Of a stretch of 64,000 bases of DNA, positions 54,033 to 64,000 are shown piece by piece. Below the pieces are notes generated by a model. That model worked only from the letters and a program-made list of their open reading frames with translations. It was not told the origin of the DNA and did no database searches. A program made the translations under genes and the position numbers. Within the stretch, counting starts at the first letter, position 1. Each line of letters starts with the position of its first letter. Source of the stretch: Ideonella dechloratans (GTDB lineage Bacteria; Pseudomonadota; Gammaproteobacteria; Burkholderiales; Burkholderiaceae_C); NCBI RefSeq assembly GCF_021049305.1, contig NZ_CP088081.1:744001-808000 (forward strand), in the 5' to 3' direction.

Positions 54033-55499
54033 ATGAGCATCACTGTTGAAGACCGCAAGGCCGAGAACAAGGCCCTGATCGACGAAGTCCTGAAGGCCTA
54101 TCCCGAGAAGATGGCCAAGCGTCGCGCCAAGCACCTGGGCACCTACGAAGAGGGCAAGCCCGACTGCGGCGTGAAGTCCAACATCAAGTCGCTGCCGGGT
54201 GTGATGACCATCCGCGGCTGCGCCTACGCCGGCTCCAAGGGCGTGGTGTGGGGTCCGATCAAGGACATGATCCACATCTCCCACGGCCCGGTGGGCTGCG
54301 GCCAGTACAGCTGGGCCGCCCGCCGCAACTACTACATCGGCGTGACCGGTGTGGACACCTTCGTGACGATGCAGTTCACCTCCGACTTCCAGGAGAAGGA
54401 CATCGTCTTCGGCGGTGACAAGAAGCTCGACAAGATCATCGACGAGATCCAGGACCTGTTCCCGCTGAACAAGGGCATCTCGATCCAGTCGGAATGCCCG
54501 ATCGGCCTGATCGGCGACGACATCGAGGCGGTCTCGAAGAAGAAGTCCAAGGAATACGAAGGCAAGACCATCGTGCCGGTGCGCTGCGAAGGCTTCCGCG
54601 GCGTGTCCCAATCGCTGGGCCACCACATCGCCAACGACGCGATCCGCGACTGGGTGTTCGACAAGACCGATCCGAACAAGCGTCCGGACTTCGTCTCGAC
54701 CCCCTACGACGTGGCCATCATCGGCGACTACAACATCGGCGGCGACGCCTGGTCCAGCCGCATCCTGCTCGAAGAGATGGGCCTGCGCGTGATCGCCCAG
54801 TGGTCCGGTGACGGCACCATCGCCGAGCTGGAGAACACCCCCAAGGCCAAGCTCAACGTGCTGCACTGCTACCGCTCGATGAACTACATCTCGCGGCACA
54901 TGGAAGAGAAGTACGGCATTCCCTGGGTGGAATACAACTTCTTCGGCCCGAGCATGATCGAGAAGAGCCTGCGCGAGATCGCCAGCCACTTCGACGAGAC
55001 CATCCAGGCCAATGCCGAGAAGGTCATCGCCAAGTACAAGCCGATGGTCGAGGCGGTGATCGCCAAGTACAAGCCGCGCCTGCAGGGCAAGAAGGTCATG
55101 CTGTATGTGGGCGGCCTGCGTCCGCGTCACGTGATCGGCGCCTACGAGGACCTGGGCATGGAAGTGGTCGGCACGGGCTACGAGTTCGCCCACAACGACG
55201 ACTACCAGCGCACCACCCACTACATCAAGGACGGCACGCTGATCTATGACGACGTGACCGGCTACGAGTTCGAGAAGTTCGTCGAGAAGGTCCAGCCCGA
55301 CCTGGTCGGCTCGGGCATCAAGGAAAAGTACGTCTTCCAGAAGATGGGCGTGCCCTTCCGTCAGATGCACAGCTGGGACTACTCCGGCCCGTACCACGGC
55401 TACGACGGCTTCGCCATCTTCGCCCGTGACATGGACATGGCCATCTCCAGCCCGATCTGGGGTCTGTCCAAGTCGCCCTTCAAGAAGAAGGCGGCTTGA
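54033..55499 (+). CDS. nifD: Nitrogenase MoFe protein alpha chain
   Basis: 488 residues. P-cluster cysteines Cys63, Cys89 and Cys155 ([29 protein letters not shown]), FeMo-cofactor ligands Cys279 (NVLHCYRSM) and His446 ([14 protein letters not shown]). These correspond to the canonical alpha Cys62/88/154/275 and His442. ATG 54033 follows a CGGAGC. It forms the alpha2beta2 N2-reducing enzyme with nifK, which follows 50 bp later. Confidence 0.99.
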   Translation: MSITVEDRKAENKALIDEVLKAYPEKMAKRRAKHLGTYEEGKPDCGVKSNIKSLPGVMTIRGCAYAGSKGVVWGPIKDMIHISHGPVGCGQYSWAARRNYYIGVTGVDTFVTMQFTSDFQEKDIVFGGDKKLDKIIDEIQDLFPLNKGISIQSECPIGLIGDDIEAVSKKKSKEYEGKTIVPVRCEGFRGVSQSLGHHIANDAIRDWVFDKTDPNKRPDFVSTPYDVAIIGDYNIGGDAWSSRILLEEMGLRVIAQWSGDGTIAELENTPKAKLNVLHCYRSMNYISRHMEEKYGIPWVEYNFFGPSMIEKSLREIASHFDETIQANAEKVIAKYKPMVEAVIAKYKPRLQGKKVMLYVGGLRPRHVIGAYEDLGMEVVGTGYEFAHNDDYQRTTHYIKDGTLIYDDVTGYEFEKFVEKVQPDLVGSGIKEKYVFQKMGVPFRQMHSWDYSGPYHGYDGFAIFARDMDMAISSPIWGLSKSPFKKKAA

Positions 55500-55549
55500 A
55501 GCCAGGTTCGCCACCTGCCCATCCAACCTGAACCGTCTGGAGCGCCACC

Positions 55550-57109
55550 ATGCCTCAAAACGCCGACAAGGTCATCGACCACGAAATGCTGTTCCGCGAG
55601 CCGGAATACCAGGAGCTGTTCAAGAACAAGAAGGAGAACTTCGAGTTCAACCACAGCGATGTCAAGGTCCAGGAGATCCGCGACTGGACCAAGTCCCGCG
55701 AGTACATGGAGAAGAACTTCGCCCGTGACTCGCTGGTCGTCAACCCCGCCAAGGCGTGCCAGCCGCTGGGCGCGGTCTATGTGGCCAACGGCTTCCACAA
55801 GACCCTGTCCTTCGTGCATGGCTCGCAGGGCTGCGTGGCCTACTACCGCTCGCACTTCAGCCGCCACTTCAAGGAGCCGACCAGCTGCGTGTCTTCGTCG
55901 ATGACGGAAGACGCCGCCGTGTTCGGCGGCCTGAACAACATGATCGACGGCCTGGCCAACACCTACAACCTCTACAAGCCGGACATGATCGCCGTCTCGA
56001 CGACGTGCATGGCCGAGGTGATCGGTGACGACCTGGACGCCTTCATCAAGAACAGCAAGCAGAAGGGTTCGGTCCCGGCCGAGTTCGACGTGCCGTTCGC
56101 CCACACCCCGGCCTTCGTCGGTAGCCACATCACCGGCTACGACAACGCGCTGCTGGGCATCCTGAAGCACTTCTGGGACGGCAAGGCCGGCACCACCGAG
56201 CCGCTGACCCGCGTGCCCGACGCGTCGATCAACTTCATCGGCGGCTTTGACGGCTTCGTCGTGGGCAACATGCGCGAAATCAAGCGCATCTTCGACCTGT
56301 TCGGCGCCGACTACAACATCATCTGCGACCCGTCCGAGGTGTGGGACACCCCCACCGACGGCGAGTTCCGGATGTACGAAGGCGGCACCACCAAGGAGAC
56401 GGTCGAGAAGGCCCTGAACGCCAAGGCCACCATCGTCTTCCAGGAGTACTGCGCCGAGAAGACGATCAAGTACCTGAAGGAGAAGGGCCAGGAAGTCGTC
56501 GTGCTGAACTGCCCGGTGGGCGTGGCCGGCACCGACCGCTTCATCCAGGCCATCGCCGACCTGACCGGCAAGGACGTGCCGGATCAGCTGATCAAGGAAC
56601 GCGGCCGCCTGGTGGACGCCATGGCCGACAGCCAGGCCCACCTGCACGGCAAGCGCTTCGCGATGTACGGCGATCCGGACCAGCTGCTGGGCCTGACCGA
56701 GTTCATCCTGGAGCTGGGTGCCGAGCCGGCCCACGTGCTGGCCACCAACGGCACCGAGGACTGGGCTGCCCGCGTGCAGAAGCTGTTCGATGCCTCGCCC
56801 TACGGTGCCGGTTGCAAGGCCTACCCCAAGCGCGACCTGTGGCACATGCGCAGCCTGATGAACGTGGAGCCGGTGGACTTCCTGATCGGCAACACCTACG
56901 GCAAGTACCTGGAGCGTGACACCGGCACCCCGCTGATCCGCATGGTGTTCCCGATCTTCGACCGCCACCACTACCACCGCTTCCCCACCTGGGGTTACGA
57001 GGGTGCCCTGCGCACGCTGGTGATGTTCCTGGACGAGTACTTCGAAACCCTGGATGCCAACACCATCATCCCGGGCAAGACGGACTACAGCTACGACATC
57101 ATCCGCTGA
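55550..57109 (+). CDS. nifK: Nitrogenase MoFe protein beta chain
   Basis: 519 residues. P-cluster ligands Cys70, Cys95 and Cys153 ([31 protein letters not shown]) coincide with the standard beta-chain numbering. It completes the MoFe tetramer. The ATG has GGAGCG 5-10 bp before it. An 11-bp perfect stem just after its stop precedes the next gene. Confidence 0.99.
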   Translation: MPQNADKVIDHEMLFREPEYQELFKNKKENFEFNHSDVKVQEIRDWTKSREYMEKNFARDSLVVNPAKACQPLGAVYVANGFHKTLSFVHGSQGCVAYYRSHFSRHFKEPTSCVSSSMTEDAAVFGGLNNMIDGLANTYNLYKPDMIAVSTTCMAEVIGDDLDAFIKNSKQKGSVPAEFDVPFAHTPAFVGSHITGYDNALLGILKHFWDGKAGTTEPLTRVPDASINFIGGFDGFVVGNMREIKRIFDLFGADYNIICDPSEVWDTPTDGEFRMYEGGTTKETVEKALNAKATIVFQEYCAEKTIKYLKEKGQEVVVLNCPVGVAGTDRFIQAIADLTGKDVPDQLIKERGRLVDAMADSQAHLHGKRFAMYGDPDQLLGLTEFILELGAEPAHVLATNGTEDWAARVQKLFDASPYGAGCKAYPKRDLWHMRSLMNVEPVDFLIGNTYGKYLERDTGTPLIRMVFPIFDRHHYHRFPTWGYEGALRTLVMFLDEYFETLDANTIIPGKTDYSYDIIR

Positions 57110-57119
57110 TGTGCCCCCA

Positions 57120-57145
57120 CCGGCCCGCGGCCTGCCGCGGGCCGG
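57120..57145 (+). other. Strong hairpin after nifK
   Basis: CCGGCCCGCGG - CCTG - CCGCGGGCCGG, 11 perfect G/C pairs with a four-base loop, 10 bp after the nifK stop. No T-run follows, only GTTTCCC. Probably a 3'-end stabiliser or a partial attenuator ahead of the two small genes. Confidence 0.6.
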
Positions 57146-57179
57146 TCCCGTTTCCCTGCTTCCCTCCAAGGAGCCCGCG

Positions 57180-57500
57180 ATGTCCGAACGAGTTTGGGTC
57201 AAGACCACGCTGGACGGTCGTCCGGTCGAGGTGATCAACGGCTGGATCTGTCTCGCGGGCCAGCCCGAGACCGACGAGATCGTCGTGCTGGAGGAGCATC
57301 CCAACCGCCAGGCCATCCTGGAGGCCGTGCCCAAGGCCACCCACATGGCCGGCCGCCTGCCGCTGACGCTGGCCGAGGCCTCGGTGGCCCAGGCGGCGCT
57401 GCGCCGCCACCACGACCGCTTCGATGGCACACCGCTGGCGGTGTCCGAACGGCTGCGCCAGGCGGTCTGGAAGAAGGCCTGCGCCGAAGGCGTGGAGTGA
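57180..57500 (+). CDS. Small nifHDK-operon protein of unknown function
   Basis: 106 residues from ATG 57180, which has a very strong AAGGAG. VWVKTTLDGRPVEVINGWIC and DEIVVLEEHPNRQAILEAVP, then a helical end (RLRQAVWKKACAEGVE). It sits where nifT often lies, but does not resemble NifT. No membrane or metal motif except one Cys. Likely a nitrogenase-linked accessory protein. Confidence 0.6.
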   Translation: MSERVWVKTTLDGRPVEVINGWICLAGQPETDEIVVLEEHPNRQAILEAVPKATHMAGRLPLTLAEASVAQAALRRHHDRFDGTPLAVSERLRQAVWKKACAEGVE

Positions 57501-57513
57501 GGGAGGCCCGGCC

Positions 57514-57999
57514 ATGATCTTCGTGGTCGAACAACCCGAGTCCGCGCCGGCGAACTGCTGGTTCGCCTACGACGCCGACGACTTCCTGCGCAAGGTCTGC
57601 GCCCAGGACCCGCTGGAGCCCTGGGCCGTGCACGATGTCATCACCGCGCGCGAACTGCTGGACCTGAGCGAGCGCACGCCCGAGAGCGCCGATGCCCGCA
57701 GCGCCTGCCCCGCCGTCTGCGCCCTGGCCGACGCCCACGGCTGGGACACGCCGCTGTACCGGGCCGACCACCTGCTGGGCCTGGGCCAGTTGCGGCCCGA
57801 GCCGGTGACGCCGCTGGACGCCGGTCTGGCCGCGCTGCAGGCCCGCGGCGGCCAGTGGCGGGTCTATGGCCACGAGGACGTGGCCCTGGCGGCGGTGGAC
57901 GCGCCGGACCCCCTGTTCGATGCCCCGGGCGGCTGGCGCGCCCGCTGGGCGCTGCGCGAGCAGCTGATCGCCGTCGAGGTGCTGGCCGACGACCACTGA
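57514..57999 (+). CDS. Nitrogenase-operon protein of unknown function
   Basis: 161 residues, acidic. FVVEQPESAPANCWFAYDAD, LEPWAVHDVITARELLDLSE, GWRARWALREQLIAVEVLAD. No recognisable domain. GAGGGAGG precedes the ATG at 57514, 13 bp after the previous stop, so it is the last gene of the nifHDK unit. Its partner gene 57180-57500 is likely functionally linked. Confidence 0.6.
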   Translation: MIFVVEQPESAPANCWFAYDADDFLRKVCAQDPLEPWAVHDVITARELLDLSERTPESADARSACPAVCALADAHGWDTPLYRADHLLGLGQLRPEPVTPLDAGLAALQARGGQWRVYGHEDVALAAVDAPDPLFDAPGGWRARWALREQLIAVEVLADDH

Positions 58000-58119
58000 G
58001 GCCGCCGGGGCTCAGGTTTTCCCCCGCTTGGCCGATAGGACGGAGAATCCCGCGAATCTGTCGGGAGGCGCGCGCGTCTGCTTTTGGCGGATGCCGGTTC
58101 CAGCTCCATCCTGTTTCGC

Positions 58120-61100
58120 ATGTTCCGAGGTTTCCTGCTGTTCCTGTGCCTCGTGCTGTCCAGCCTGACCGCACAGGCGGAGCCGTTGGGCCGCTGGAAC
58201 AGCTGGGATGACCGCCTGTTCCAGCGCATCGCCAACACCAATGGCGAACCCAACGACCTGGGCGTGATGACCATGGCCCAGGACGCCACCGGCTTTCTGT
58301 GGGTGGGCACCCAGCAGGGCCTGGTGCGCTGGGACGGCTATCGCCTGCGCACCTATTCCGCTGACCTGAATGCCCCGCACGGCCTGCCCGATGGCTTCAT
58401 CCAGTCGCTGTGGGTGGGGGGGGACGGCACGCTCTGGGTGGGCACCGCGGCCCACGGGCTGGTGCGTTACCGGGCCAGCTCCGACGACTTCCAGTCGGTG
58501 GGCGGCGGGCCGGACGGGCTGCGCCATGTGGGGGTGAATGCGCTCGCGGGAGCGCCGGGCGGCAAGCTCTGGGTGGGCACCCAGGCCGGGCTGGACCGGC
58601 TGGATCCGGTCAGCGGCCATGCCGAGCCCACGCCGCTGGGGGGCAGCCTGAAAAGCCTGTCGGTGAACACCCTTCTGACCGACCGGGGCGGCCGCCTGTG
58701 GGTGGGCACCGGCCGGGGCCTCTTCCGGGGCCGTGCCGACGGCGGTGATCTCCAGGCCGTCGGCCTGCCCGGCGTGCCGGCCAGCGATTCCCGGATCAGT
58801 CACCTGATCGAGGACGGCCAGGGGCGCATCTGGGTGGCCGTGGACCACCACGGCCTGCTGGTGCTGGACCCGGTCAATGGCACGGTACGCCAGGTGGGCG
58901 GAACCGAGCTCAGCGGCCAGGGGTTGCGGGCCGAGAACATCCGCGCCCTGGTCGATCCCGGCCAGGGGCAGATCTGGGTCGGCACCCAGGCCCGCGGCCT
59001 GCTGCTGGTGGACGAGACCACGCTGGCCACCCGCAGCATCCACCGCAACGTGGGCAGCCCCTACGGCCTGGACAGCGACGGCATCTGGTCGATCTTCAAG
59101 GACCGGTCCGATGTGCTGTGGGTGGGCACGGCCCGCAGCCTGCTGCGCCACAACCTGCAGACCAGCTTCGTCCACACCATCCTGGGGGGCGATGGCCCGC
59201 GGGACACGCTGCGCAGCGAGGATGTGCCCTCCGTCAGCCCGATGCCCGATGGCCACATCTGGCTGGGCGTGGGCAGCGAAGGGGTGGACATCGTGGATCC
59301 CGCCCGCGGCGTGGTCGGGCGCATTCGCGCCGATGCGTCGCGTCCGCGCACCGCCCTGCCCAATGAGTGGGTGATGTCCGCCCTGCCGCTGCCCGGGGGC
59401 AAGGTGCTGATGGGCACCCGCAAGGGCCTGTACACCGCGACCCTGGCCGGCCAGCAGGTGCGCCGGCTGGAGGTGCCCGGGCGCCGCGCCACCGAGGATG
59501 CGGCCTACCTGGTGGACGGCTGGACCGGCTACTGGGTGGGAGGCAACGATGGCCTCTGGCGGCTCAGGCTGCCCGCCCGGGGGCCGGCGCGGGCCGACCC
59601 GCCCGATGCCCGCTTCCTGCTGAGCGACCAGCGCGTGCAGGCCATGACCCGGGGCTCGACCCACCACCTCTGGGTCGGCACCTCCAACGGGGTCAACCTG
59701 CTCAACGAGCTGACCGGCGACGTGCGGCGCCTGGGGGCCGGCGCCGCGGCACCGAACCCGGCGCTGGCCAGCGCCAACGTGATGTCCCTGCTGGTGGACC
59801 GGCGGGGCTGGCTGTGGGTGGCCACCGGCGGGACCGGCCTGTTCGTGGTCGAGGACCCGGAGGGGCCGGCCCCGCGCATCCGGAACCTGGGCGCCGCCCA
59901 GGGCCTGCCCAAGGACTTCGTCAACCAGGTGCTGCAGGACGACGGCGGCCAGATCTGGGCCAGCACCGACCAGGGCATCGTGCAGATCGATCCGTCCACC
60001 CTGGACGTGCGCAGCTACGGAGCCAAGGACGGGGTGGCGCTGGCCCTGTACTGGGGCGGCTCGGGTGGGCGCACCGCGCAGGGCGAACTGATCTTCGGCG
60101 GTCTGGGGGGCGTCAGCGTGGTGGTGCCCCAGGTGGTGGGCTGGCGGGCCTTCCAGGCGCCGGTGGTGGCCACCGAGGTGTGGGTGGGCGGCAAGGCCCA
60201 GCCGCTGGGCAACTTCAACCAGCCCGGGCACGCGGGGCAGCTTCGCCTGCCGCCGGGGGTGCACGATCTGGCGGTGGAGTTCGCCGCGCTGGACTTCCTG
60301 GCGCCGGCGGCCAACCGCTACGCCTACCGGCTGGACGGCTACGACGAAGACTGGGTCAACACCGACGCCAGCCGGCGCCGCGCGGCCTACACCAACCTGC
60401 CGCCGGGCGACTACCTGCTGGAGCTGCGGGCCTCCAATGCCGATGGGCTGTGGACCGAGCCACCGCTGGCCATCCGGGTGGAGGTGCAGCCGGCCTGGTA
60501 CCAGCACACGCTGACACGGTTGCTGATGGGGCTGGCCGCCCTGCTGGCGCTGTGGGGCCTGATGCGGGTGCGCACCCTGTGGCTGACCCGCCGCCAGCAT
60601 GAGCTGGAGCAGCTGGTGGCAGAACGCACCGCCGAATTGCAGCAGCGCACCGCCGAACTGCAGCTCAGCCAGGCCAAGCTGGCCGAGATGGCCTATTTCG
60701 ACGCGCTCACCGGCCTGCCCAACCGGCGCATGCTGGCCGAGCACTTCGACCGCCTGGCCAGCGCGGTGCGGCGCGAAGGGCGGGGCGGCTTTGCCCTGCT
60801 GCTGCTGGACATGGACCGCTTCAAGCAGATCAACGACAGCCTGGGCCACGCCGCGGGCGATGCACTGCTGCAGGCCACCGCCGAGCGCCTGCGCCAGGCG
60901 GTGCGTGAAGTGGACACCGTGGCCCGCATCGGCGGCGACGAGTTCGCCATCCTGCTGTCCGGACTGAGTGAGCCCCATGCCATCGAGCCGGTGTGCCGGC
61001 GCATCGTCCAGGCCTTCGAGGCGCCGGTCATGTTCCATGGCCAGGCCATGCAAACCAGCCCCAGCTTCGGCGTGGCCTGCTACCCGGCCCAGGGCCGCAC

Positions 61101-61200
61101 GCTGGACGCCCTGTCCCGCGAGGCCGACCGCGCGCTCTACGAGGCCAAGGACGGCGGGCGCAACACCTGGCGCTTCGCCACCACCGAATCGGGCACCTGA
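58120..61200 (+). CDS. Membrane diguanylate cyclase with two-component-regulator propeller
   Basis: 1,026 residues. A signal peptide ([17 protein letters not shown]) then a periplasmic beta-propeller made of repeated LWVGT-type blades (~50-700), a Y_Y_Y domain ([17 protein letters not shown]), one TM ([15 protein letters not shown]), a short coiled coil ([18 protein letters not shown]) and a GGDEF domain with [12 protein letters not shown]. The RxxD inhibitory site (REVD, five residues before GGDEF) is present. It makes c-di-GMP in answer to a periplasmic signal. Start ATG 58120 begins the signal peptide; a TTG at 58084 is possible. Confidence 0.92.
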   Translation: MFRGFLLFLCLVLSSLTAQAEPLGRWNSWDDRLFQRIANTNGEPNDLGVMTMAQDATGFLWVGTQQGLVRWDGYRLRTYSADLNAPHGLPDGFIQSLWVGGDGTLWVGTAAHGLVRYRASSDDFQSVGGGPDGLRHVGVNALAGAPGGKLWVGTQAGLDRLDPVSGHAEPTPLGGSLKSLSVNTLLTDRGGRLWVGTGRGLFRGRADGGDLQAVGLPGVPASDSRISHLIEDGQGRIWVAVDHHGLLVLDPVNGTVRQVGGTELSGQGLRAENIRALVDPGQGQIWVGTQARGLLLVDETTLATRSIHRNVGSPYGLDSDGIWSIFKDRSDVLWVGTARSLLRHNLQTSFVHTILGGDGPRDTLRSEDVPSVSPMPDGHIWLGVGSEGVDIVDPARGVVGRIRADASRPRTALPNEWVMSALPLPGGKVLMGTRKGLYTATLAGQQVRRLEVPGRRATEDAAYLVDGWTGYWVGGNDGLWRLRLPARGPARADPPDARFLLSDQRVQAMTRGSTHHLWVGTSNGVNLLNELTGDVRRLGAGAAAPNPALASANVMSLLVDRRGWLWVATGGTGLFVVEDPEGPAPRIRNLGAAQGLPKDFVNQVLQDDGGQIWASTDQGIVQIDPSTLDVRSYGAKDGVALALYWGGSGGRTAQGELIFGGLGGVSVVVPQVVGWRAFQAPVVATEVWVGGKAQPLGNFNQPGHAGQLRLPPGVHDLAVEFAALDFLAPAANRYAYRLDGYDEDWVNTDASRRRAAYTNLPPGDYLLELRASNADGLWTEPPLAIRVEVQPAWYQHTLTRLLMGLAALLALWGLMRVRTLWLTRRQHELEQLVAERTAELQQRTAELQLSQAKLAEMAYFDALTGLPNRRMLAEHFDRLASAVRREGRGGFALLLLDMDRFKQINDSLGHAAGDALLQATAERLRQAVREVDTVARIGGDEFAILLSGLSEPHAIEPVCRRIVQAFEAPVMFHGQAMQTSPSFGVACYPAQGRTLDALSREADRALYEAKDGGRNTWRFATTESGT

Positions 61201-61297
61201 GCCCGGTCGTGCGGCCGCTGCCGTGCGCGTCACCGTCAAGTCCGTCGCCCCCCGCTCCGATACCGAAGGACCGGATGTCATTGAGAAGGACGATGAG

Positions 61298-62842
61298 ATG
61301 AACGCGCTGAGTCGGATGAAGTTGAGCCGTCAGCTGGCCCTGGGGTACGGGATCGTGATCCTGCTGATGGTGCTGATGGCCGGCTTGACCCTGCGCCAGT
61401 TGCTGAAGGTGGAGGCCGACAGCCATGTGTTGCTGAGCGAGCAGGCCGAGCGCCTGGCCCTGGCCCAGGAATGGCGCGAGAACATCCTGGTGAACTCCCA
61501 GCGGGCCCTGGCCATCGGCGTCACCGCCGACGAGCGTCTGGCCGCCTTCTTCAAGGACGTGGTCACGGCCACGACCGTGCGCACCTCCGAGATCCAGAAG
61601 CGCTATGTCGAGATGGAGACCTCGCCCGAAGGTCAGCAGCTGCAGGCCCGGCTGGGCGAGGCGCGCAAGCGCTACCTGGCCGAGCGAGACGCGGTGATGA
61701 AGGCCCAGGGCGATGCCGATGCCCGGCTGGCCGCGGGCGAGAAGTTCCGTGACGTGACCAACGCCTACATTGCCGAGGCCACCGAGATGGTGAAGTTCCA
61801 GCAGGGCCGCAGTGCCGCATTGGGGCAGAAGATCGACGAAGAGCTGGTGGCCGCCCGCACCACCCTGTGGGGCGTGACGGCGGTGTGCGCGCTGCTGGCC
61901 GCGGCCCTGGGCTGGAGCCAGGCGCGCAGCATCACGGCGCCGCTGGCGCGCCTGCAGGACGCGGCGCAGAGCATCGCCCAGGGCGACCTGAGCCGCGAGG
62001 TGCCGACCCTGGCCGGCGATTCCGAAGCCGCCCGGCTGATGCACGACGTGGCGCAGATGCAGGCCGCGCTGCGCAACCTGGTCAGTCAGGCCCGCCAGGC
62101 CACCGACTCGATCGAGGTGGCCAGCCGCGAGGTGGCCGCCGGCAACACCGACCTGAGCGCCCGCACCGAGCAGGCCGCCTCCAGCCTGGAGGAAAGCGCC
62201 AGCTCGATGGAGGAGCTCACCGGCACCGTCAAGCACACGGCCGAGGCTGCGCAGACCGCCAACCGCCTGGCCGACGGCGCCGAAGCCGTGGCCCAGCAGG
62301 GCGGGGCGGTGATGCAGCAGGTGGTGGCCACCATGGATGGCATCCACCAGGCCAGCCAGAAGATCGCCGACATCATCGGCGTGATCGACGGCATCGCCTT
62401 CCAGACCAACATCCTGGCCCTGAACGCGGCGGTGGAGGCCGCCCGCGCCGGGGAGCAGGGCCGCGGCTTTGCCGTGGTGGCCGGCGAGGTGCGCAGCCTG
62501 GCCCAGCGCAGCGCCGAAGCGGCCAAGGAGATCAAGACCCTGATCGGCGCCAGCGTGGAGCAGGTGGGCAGTGGCGCGCGCCTGGTCGGCGAGGCCGGGC
62601 AGACCATCCGGCAGGTGGTGGACAGCGTGGCCCAGGTGCGCCAGATCGTCAGCGAGATTTCGGTGGCGGCCGGCGAGCAGAGCCGGGGCATTGCCGAGAT
62701 GAACACCGCCGTGTCCCACCTGGACCAGATGACCCAGCAGAACGCGGCTCTGGTCGAACAGTCTGCCGCGGCCTCGGAAAGCCTGCGGCAGCAGGCCGGT
62801 CAGCTGGCGCAGGTCATCAGCGGCTTCCGCCTGCCGGCCTGA
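61298..62842 (+). CDS. Methyl-accepting chemotaxis protein
   Basis: 514 residues. TM1 ~15-34 ([20 protein letters not shown]), a periplasmic four-helix-bundle-like region of ~150 residues, TM2 (~190-207), HAMP ([20 protein letters not shown]) and the signalling tip [20 protein letters not shown]. No C-terminal pentapeptide tail. AGAAGGACG precedes ATG 61298. The head-to-tail order after the diguanylate cyclase, with a 97-bp gap, suggests a signalling pair. Confidence 0.92.
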   Translation: MNALSRMKLSRQLALGYGIVILLMVLMAGLTLRQLLKVEADSHVLLSEQAERLALAQEWRENILVNSQRALAIGVTADERLAAFFKDVVTATTVRTSEIQKRYVEMETSPEGQQLQARLGEARKRYLAERDAVMKAQGDADARLAAGEKFRDVTNAYIAEATEMVKFQQGRSAALGQKIDEELVAARTTLWGVTAVCALLAAALGWSQARSITAPLARLQDAAQSIAQGDLSREVPTLAGDSEAARLMHDVAQMQAALRNLVSQARQATDSIEVASREVAAGNTDLSARTEQAASSLEESASSMEELTGTVKHTAEAAQTANRLADGAEAVAQQGGAVMQQVVATMDGIHQASQKIADIIGVIDGIAFQTNILALNAAVEAARAGEQGRGFAVVAGEVRSLAQRSAEAAKEIKTLIGASVEQVGSGARLVGEAGQTIRQVVDSVAQVRQIVSEISVAAGEQSRGIAEMNTAVSHLDQMTQQNAALVEQSAAASESLRQQAGQLAQVISGFRLPA

Positions 62843-62849
62843 GATCCTG

Positions 62850-62866
62850 CCGCGCTCAGTGCGCGG
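62850..62866. terminator. Hairpin between convergent genes
   Basis: CCGCGC-TCAGT-GCGCGG follows the chemoreceptor stop and includes the stop of the convergent membrane-protein gene. Six perfect pairs, no T-run. Confidence 0.45.
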
Positions 62867-63497
62867 TGGCCGGGTCGATCGGCTCGTAGCGCTGGCCCTG
62901 CAGCAGGGCGATGGGCGAGCGCCAGTAGATGTCGATGTTGTGCAGCGGGTCGGTCAGGATCTTGCTCATCCAGGCCAGGCCCCAGGCCGGGCTGCGCAGA
63001 AAGCACAGCTGCAGGGTGCGCAGCAGCACGCCACCGCTGCCCAGGGCCAGCCACAGCAGGCCCAGATCGTGCCAGTAGCCGCTCAGGCCGAGCACGCCGA
63101 CGGTGCCCGTGCTGGGCGTGATCAGCCCGAACAGGTCGCGCCGGGCCCACAGCAGCAGCGGCAGCGCGAGCCACACGCCGATCAGGATGGCCTTGCGCCG
63201 CATGTTGTAGCCGGCCTTGAAGCCTTCCTTGGCGGCGTAGCTGCAGCCGTTGATGTCGTCGTAGCCCTTGGGCTCGAAGAAGATGTGGCCCGACTGGCGG
63301 CTGACCATGCCCACGCACCAGCCGACGATGGCGGCGGCGGCCGGGTCCACGAACAGCAGCCCGTAGGCCACCAGGAAGCTGAGGGCGCTGATCAGGTGCA
63401 GCGTCTGGTTGATGCGGCACTGGTGGTAGTAGCGGTGGTCGTCCCAGCGCAGGGTGCGCAGCTTGTCGAGGAAGGCGGGCACGGTGGGTGGCTCCAT
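62856..63497 (-). CDS. Integral membrane protein, possibly Mpo1/DUF962-like
   Basis: 213 residues. Four probable TM helices (LISALSFLVAYGLLFV, AIVGWCVGMV, AILIGVWLALPLLLW, LGLLWLALGSGG). YYHQCRINQTLHLIS and SRQSGHIFFEPKG recall the H...N..H and GH.x.FE spacing of the Mpo1/DUF962 family, so a metal-dependent oxygenase-like activity is conceivable. Weak support. It is divergent from nifE, with an FNR-like box between them. Confidence 0.6.
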   Translation of the reverse strand: MEPPTVPAFLDKLRTLRWDDHRYYHQCRINQTLHLISALSFLVAYGLLFVDPAAAAIVGWCVGMVSRQSGHIFFEPKGYDDINGCSYAAKEGFKAGYNMRRKAILIGVWLALPLLLWARRDLFGLITPSTGTVGVLGLSGYWHDLGLLWLALGSGGVLLRTLQLCFLRSPAWGLAWMSKILTDPLHNIDIYWRSPIALLQGQRYEPIDPATAH

Positions 63498-63582
63498 GAA
63501 GGTTGAAACCCCGCCAGCGTGACCACGCCGCGTGACGGTTCCGGGTCGCCTGCATGACGCGGCGATGGCAGTCCACCGGCTT

Positions 63583-63596
63583 CTGCGTCAGATCAA
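63583..63596. promoter_or_regulatory. FNR-like box upstream of nifE
   Basis: CTGCGTCAGATCAA. Right half matches ATCAA, left half weakly TTGAT. It lies about 87 bp before the membrane-protein start and 110 bp before the nifE promoter. Similar to 38299-38312. Confidence 0.35.
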
Positions 63597-63613
63597 ACGC
63601 CGTCGGCGGTGGC

Positions 63614-63629
63614 TGTGGGCTTTGTCGCA
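63614..63629. promoter_or_regulatory. Degenerate NifA upstream site
   Basis: TGT-N10-GCA, one base off from TGT-N10-ACA, 77 bp before the nifE -24 element, a spacing almost the same as at nifH. Confidence 0.4.
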
Positions 63630-63705
63630 AAGCCGCCAAGCCTGTCGGGCCGGGGCGGATGCGCCAAGTGCCTGATCTGCCTCAGTTTCCTGGCCGGCCG
63701 GGGGC

Positions 63706-63721
63706 TGGCACCGAAGCTGCA
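63706..63721 (+). promoter_or_regulatory. Sigma-54 promoter of nifE
   Basis: TGGCACCGAAGCTGCA, one or two mismatches from TGGCACG-N4-TTGCA, correct spacing. Transcription would start near 63732, leaving a leader of ~36 nt with an AGGAGG Shine-Dalgarno. Confidence 0.8.
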
Positions 63722-63767
63722 TGGACACAGGCACCGCACCACGCTCGCACTGCGCCAGGAGGCCCCC

Positions 63768-64000
63768 ATGTCCGCGTCGCTCAAAGCCAAGATCGCCCAG
63801 GTCTTCGAGGAGCCCGGTTGCGACAAGAACCAGGGCAAGAGCGAGAAGGAGCGCAAGAAGGGCTGCACCAAGCAGCTCACGCCGGGTGCGGCGGCCGGTG
63901 GCTGTGCCTTCGACGGCGCCAAGATCGCGCTGCAGCCCATCGTCGACGTGGCCCACCTGGTGCACGGTCCCATCGCCTGCGAAGGCAACAGCTGGGACAA
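63768..64000 (+). CDS. nifE: FeMo-cofactor scaffold protein NifE, N-terminal part
   Basis: 77 codons before the right edge. [18 protein letters not shown], then [40 protein letters not shown] match the N-terminus of NifE, including the cysteines equivalent to P-cluster ligands of NifD. With NifN it builds FeMo-cofactor. AGGAGG (63757-63762) sits 5 bp before the ATG. nifN is expected to follow off the window. Confidence 0.96.
   Translation, partial: MSASLKAKIAQVFEEPGCDKNQGKSEKERKKGCTKQLTPGAAAGGCAFDGAKIALQPIVDVAHLVHGPIACEGNSWD

Noticed and set aside
57180..57500. nifT
   Set aside because: Position fits, but the 106-residue sequence lacks NifT features and is longer.

Overview
The window is very GC-rich DNA (roughly 70% by eye) with dense, overlapping genes. 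Gene content points to a free-living, nitrogen-fixing betaproteobacterium of the order Burkholderiales (Rubrivivax/Leptothrix/Ideonella/Azohydromonas-like): a molybdenum nitrogenase operon, DraT/DraG control of NifH, a PhhA/PhhB phenylalanine hydroxylase pair, chemoreceptors and c-di-GMP enzymes. This is an inference from gene content; no 16S gene lies in the window.

Region 1 (1-6,000). The leftward gene for a fused fructose PTS phosphotransferase (EIIA-HPr-EI, C-terminus cut by the window edge) is divergent from a LacI-family regulator, with two related candidate operators between them. A PilZ-domain protein and a membrane M48 metallopeptidase follow.

Region 2 (6,071-30,837). A tightly packed, single-strand cluster of 18 genes, read leftward from the sheath gene, encodes a contractile phage-tail-like particle of the extracellular contractile injection system (eCIS) type. 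It contains sheath, inner tube, a double-CxxC protein, a disordered protein, a Pvc16-like DUF4255 protein, an AAA+ ATPase, a small unknown protein, a tube-initiation protein, a LysM protein, a gpD-like hub, a gp5-like spike, gp25, three large baseplate/tail proteins, a DUF6519 protein and two proteins with the DUF4157 'eCIS core domain'. The last of these is a 1,342-residue protein whose C-terminus carries a nuclease-like motif and is the best effector candidate. There are no capsid, terminase, integrase or T6SS membrane-complex genes, and no obvious fibre or tape-measure gene.

Region 3 (31,157-44,663). Signalling and housekeeping: a periplasmic binding protein overlapping a three-PAS hybrid histidine kinase; a small unknown protein, a GNAT acetyltransferase and a diguanylate cyclase with a duplicated sensor module; a YkgJ-type cysteine-cluster protein; phhB-phhA; a PHB-depolymerase-like esterase; a TfoX-N protein; a chemoreceptor; a GFA-family protein; and a small lipoprotein.

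Region 4 (44,738-64,000). Nitrogen fixation. nifH-nifD-nifK and two small unknown genes read rightward from a textbook sigma-54 promoter with a perfect NifA upstream site. Divergent from it, an 11-gene leftward unit (truncated haemoglobin, unknown 196-residue protein, draT, draG, SagB-like oxidoreductase, rhodanese-ankyrin fusion, ArsC-like nitrogenase-associated protein, FmdB zinc ribbon, OsmC/Ohr, Fe-S/CCG protein, small unknown protein) also begins at a sigma-54-like promoter. A propeller-GGDEF diguanylate cyclase, a chemoreceptor and a membrane protein separate nifK from nifE, which starts at 63,768 behind its own sigma-54-like promoter and runs off the right edge. Together these genes make the nitrogenase component proteins, switch NifH on and off by ADP-ribosylation, and probably protect or support the enzyme through oxygen/redox accessory functions.
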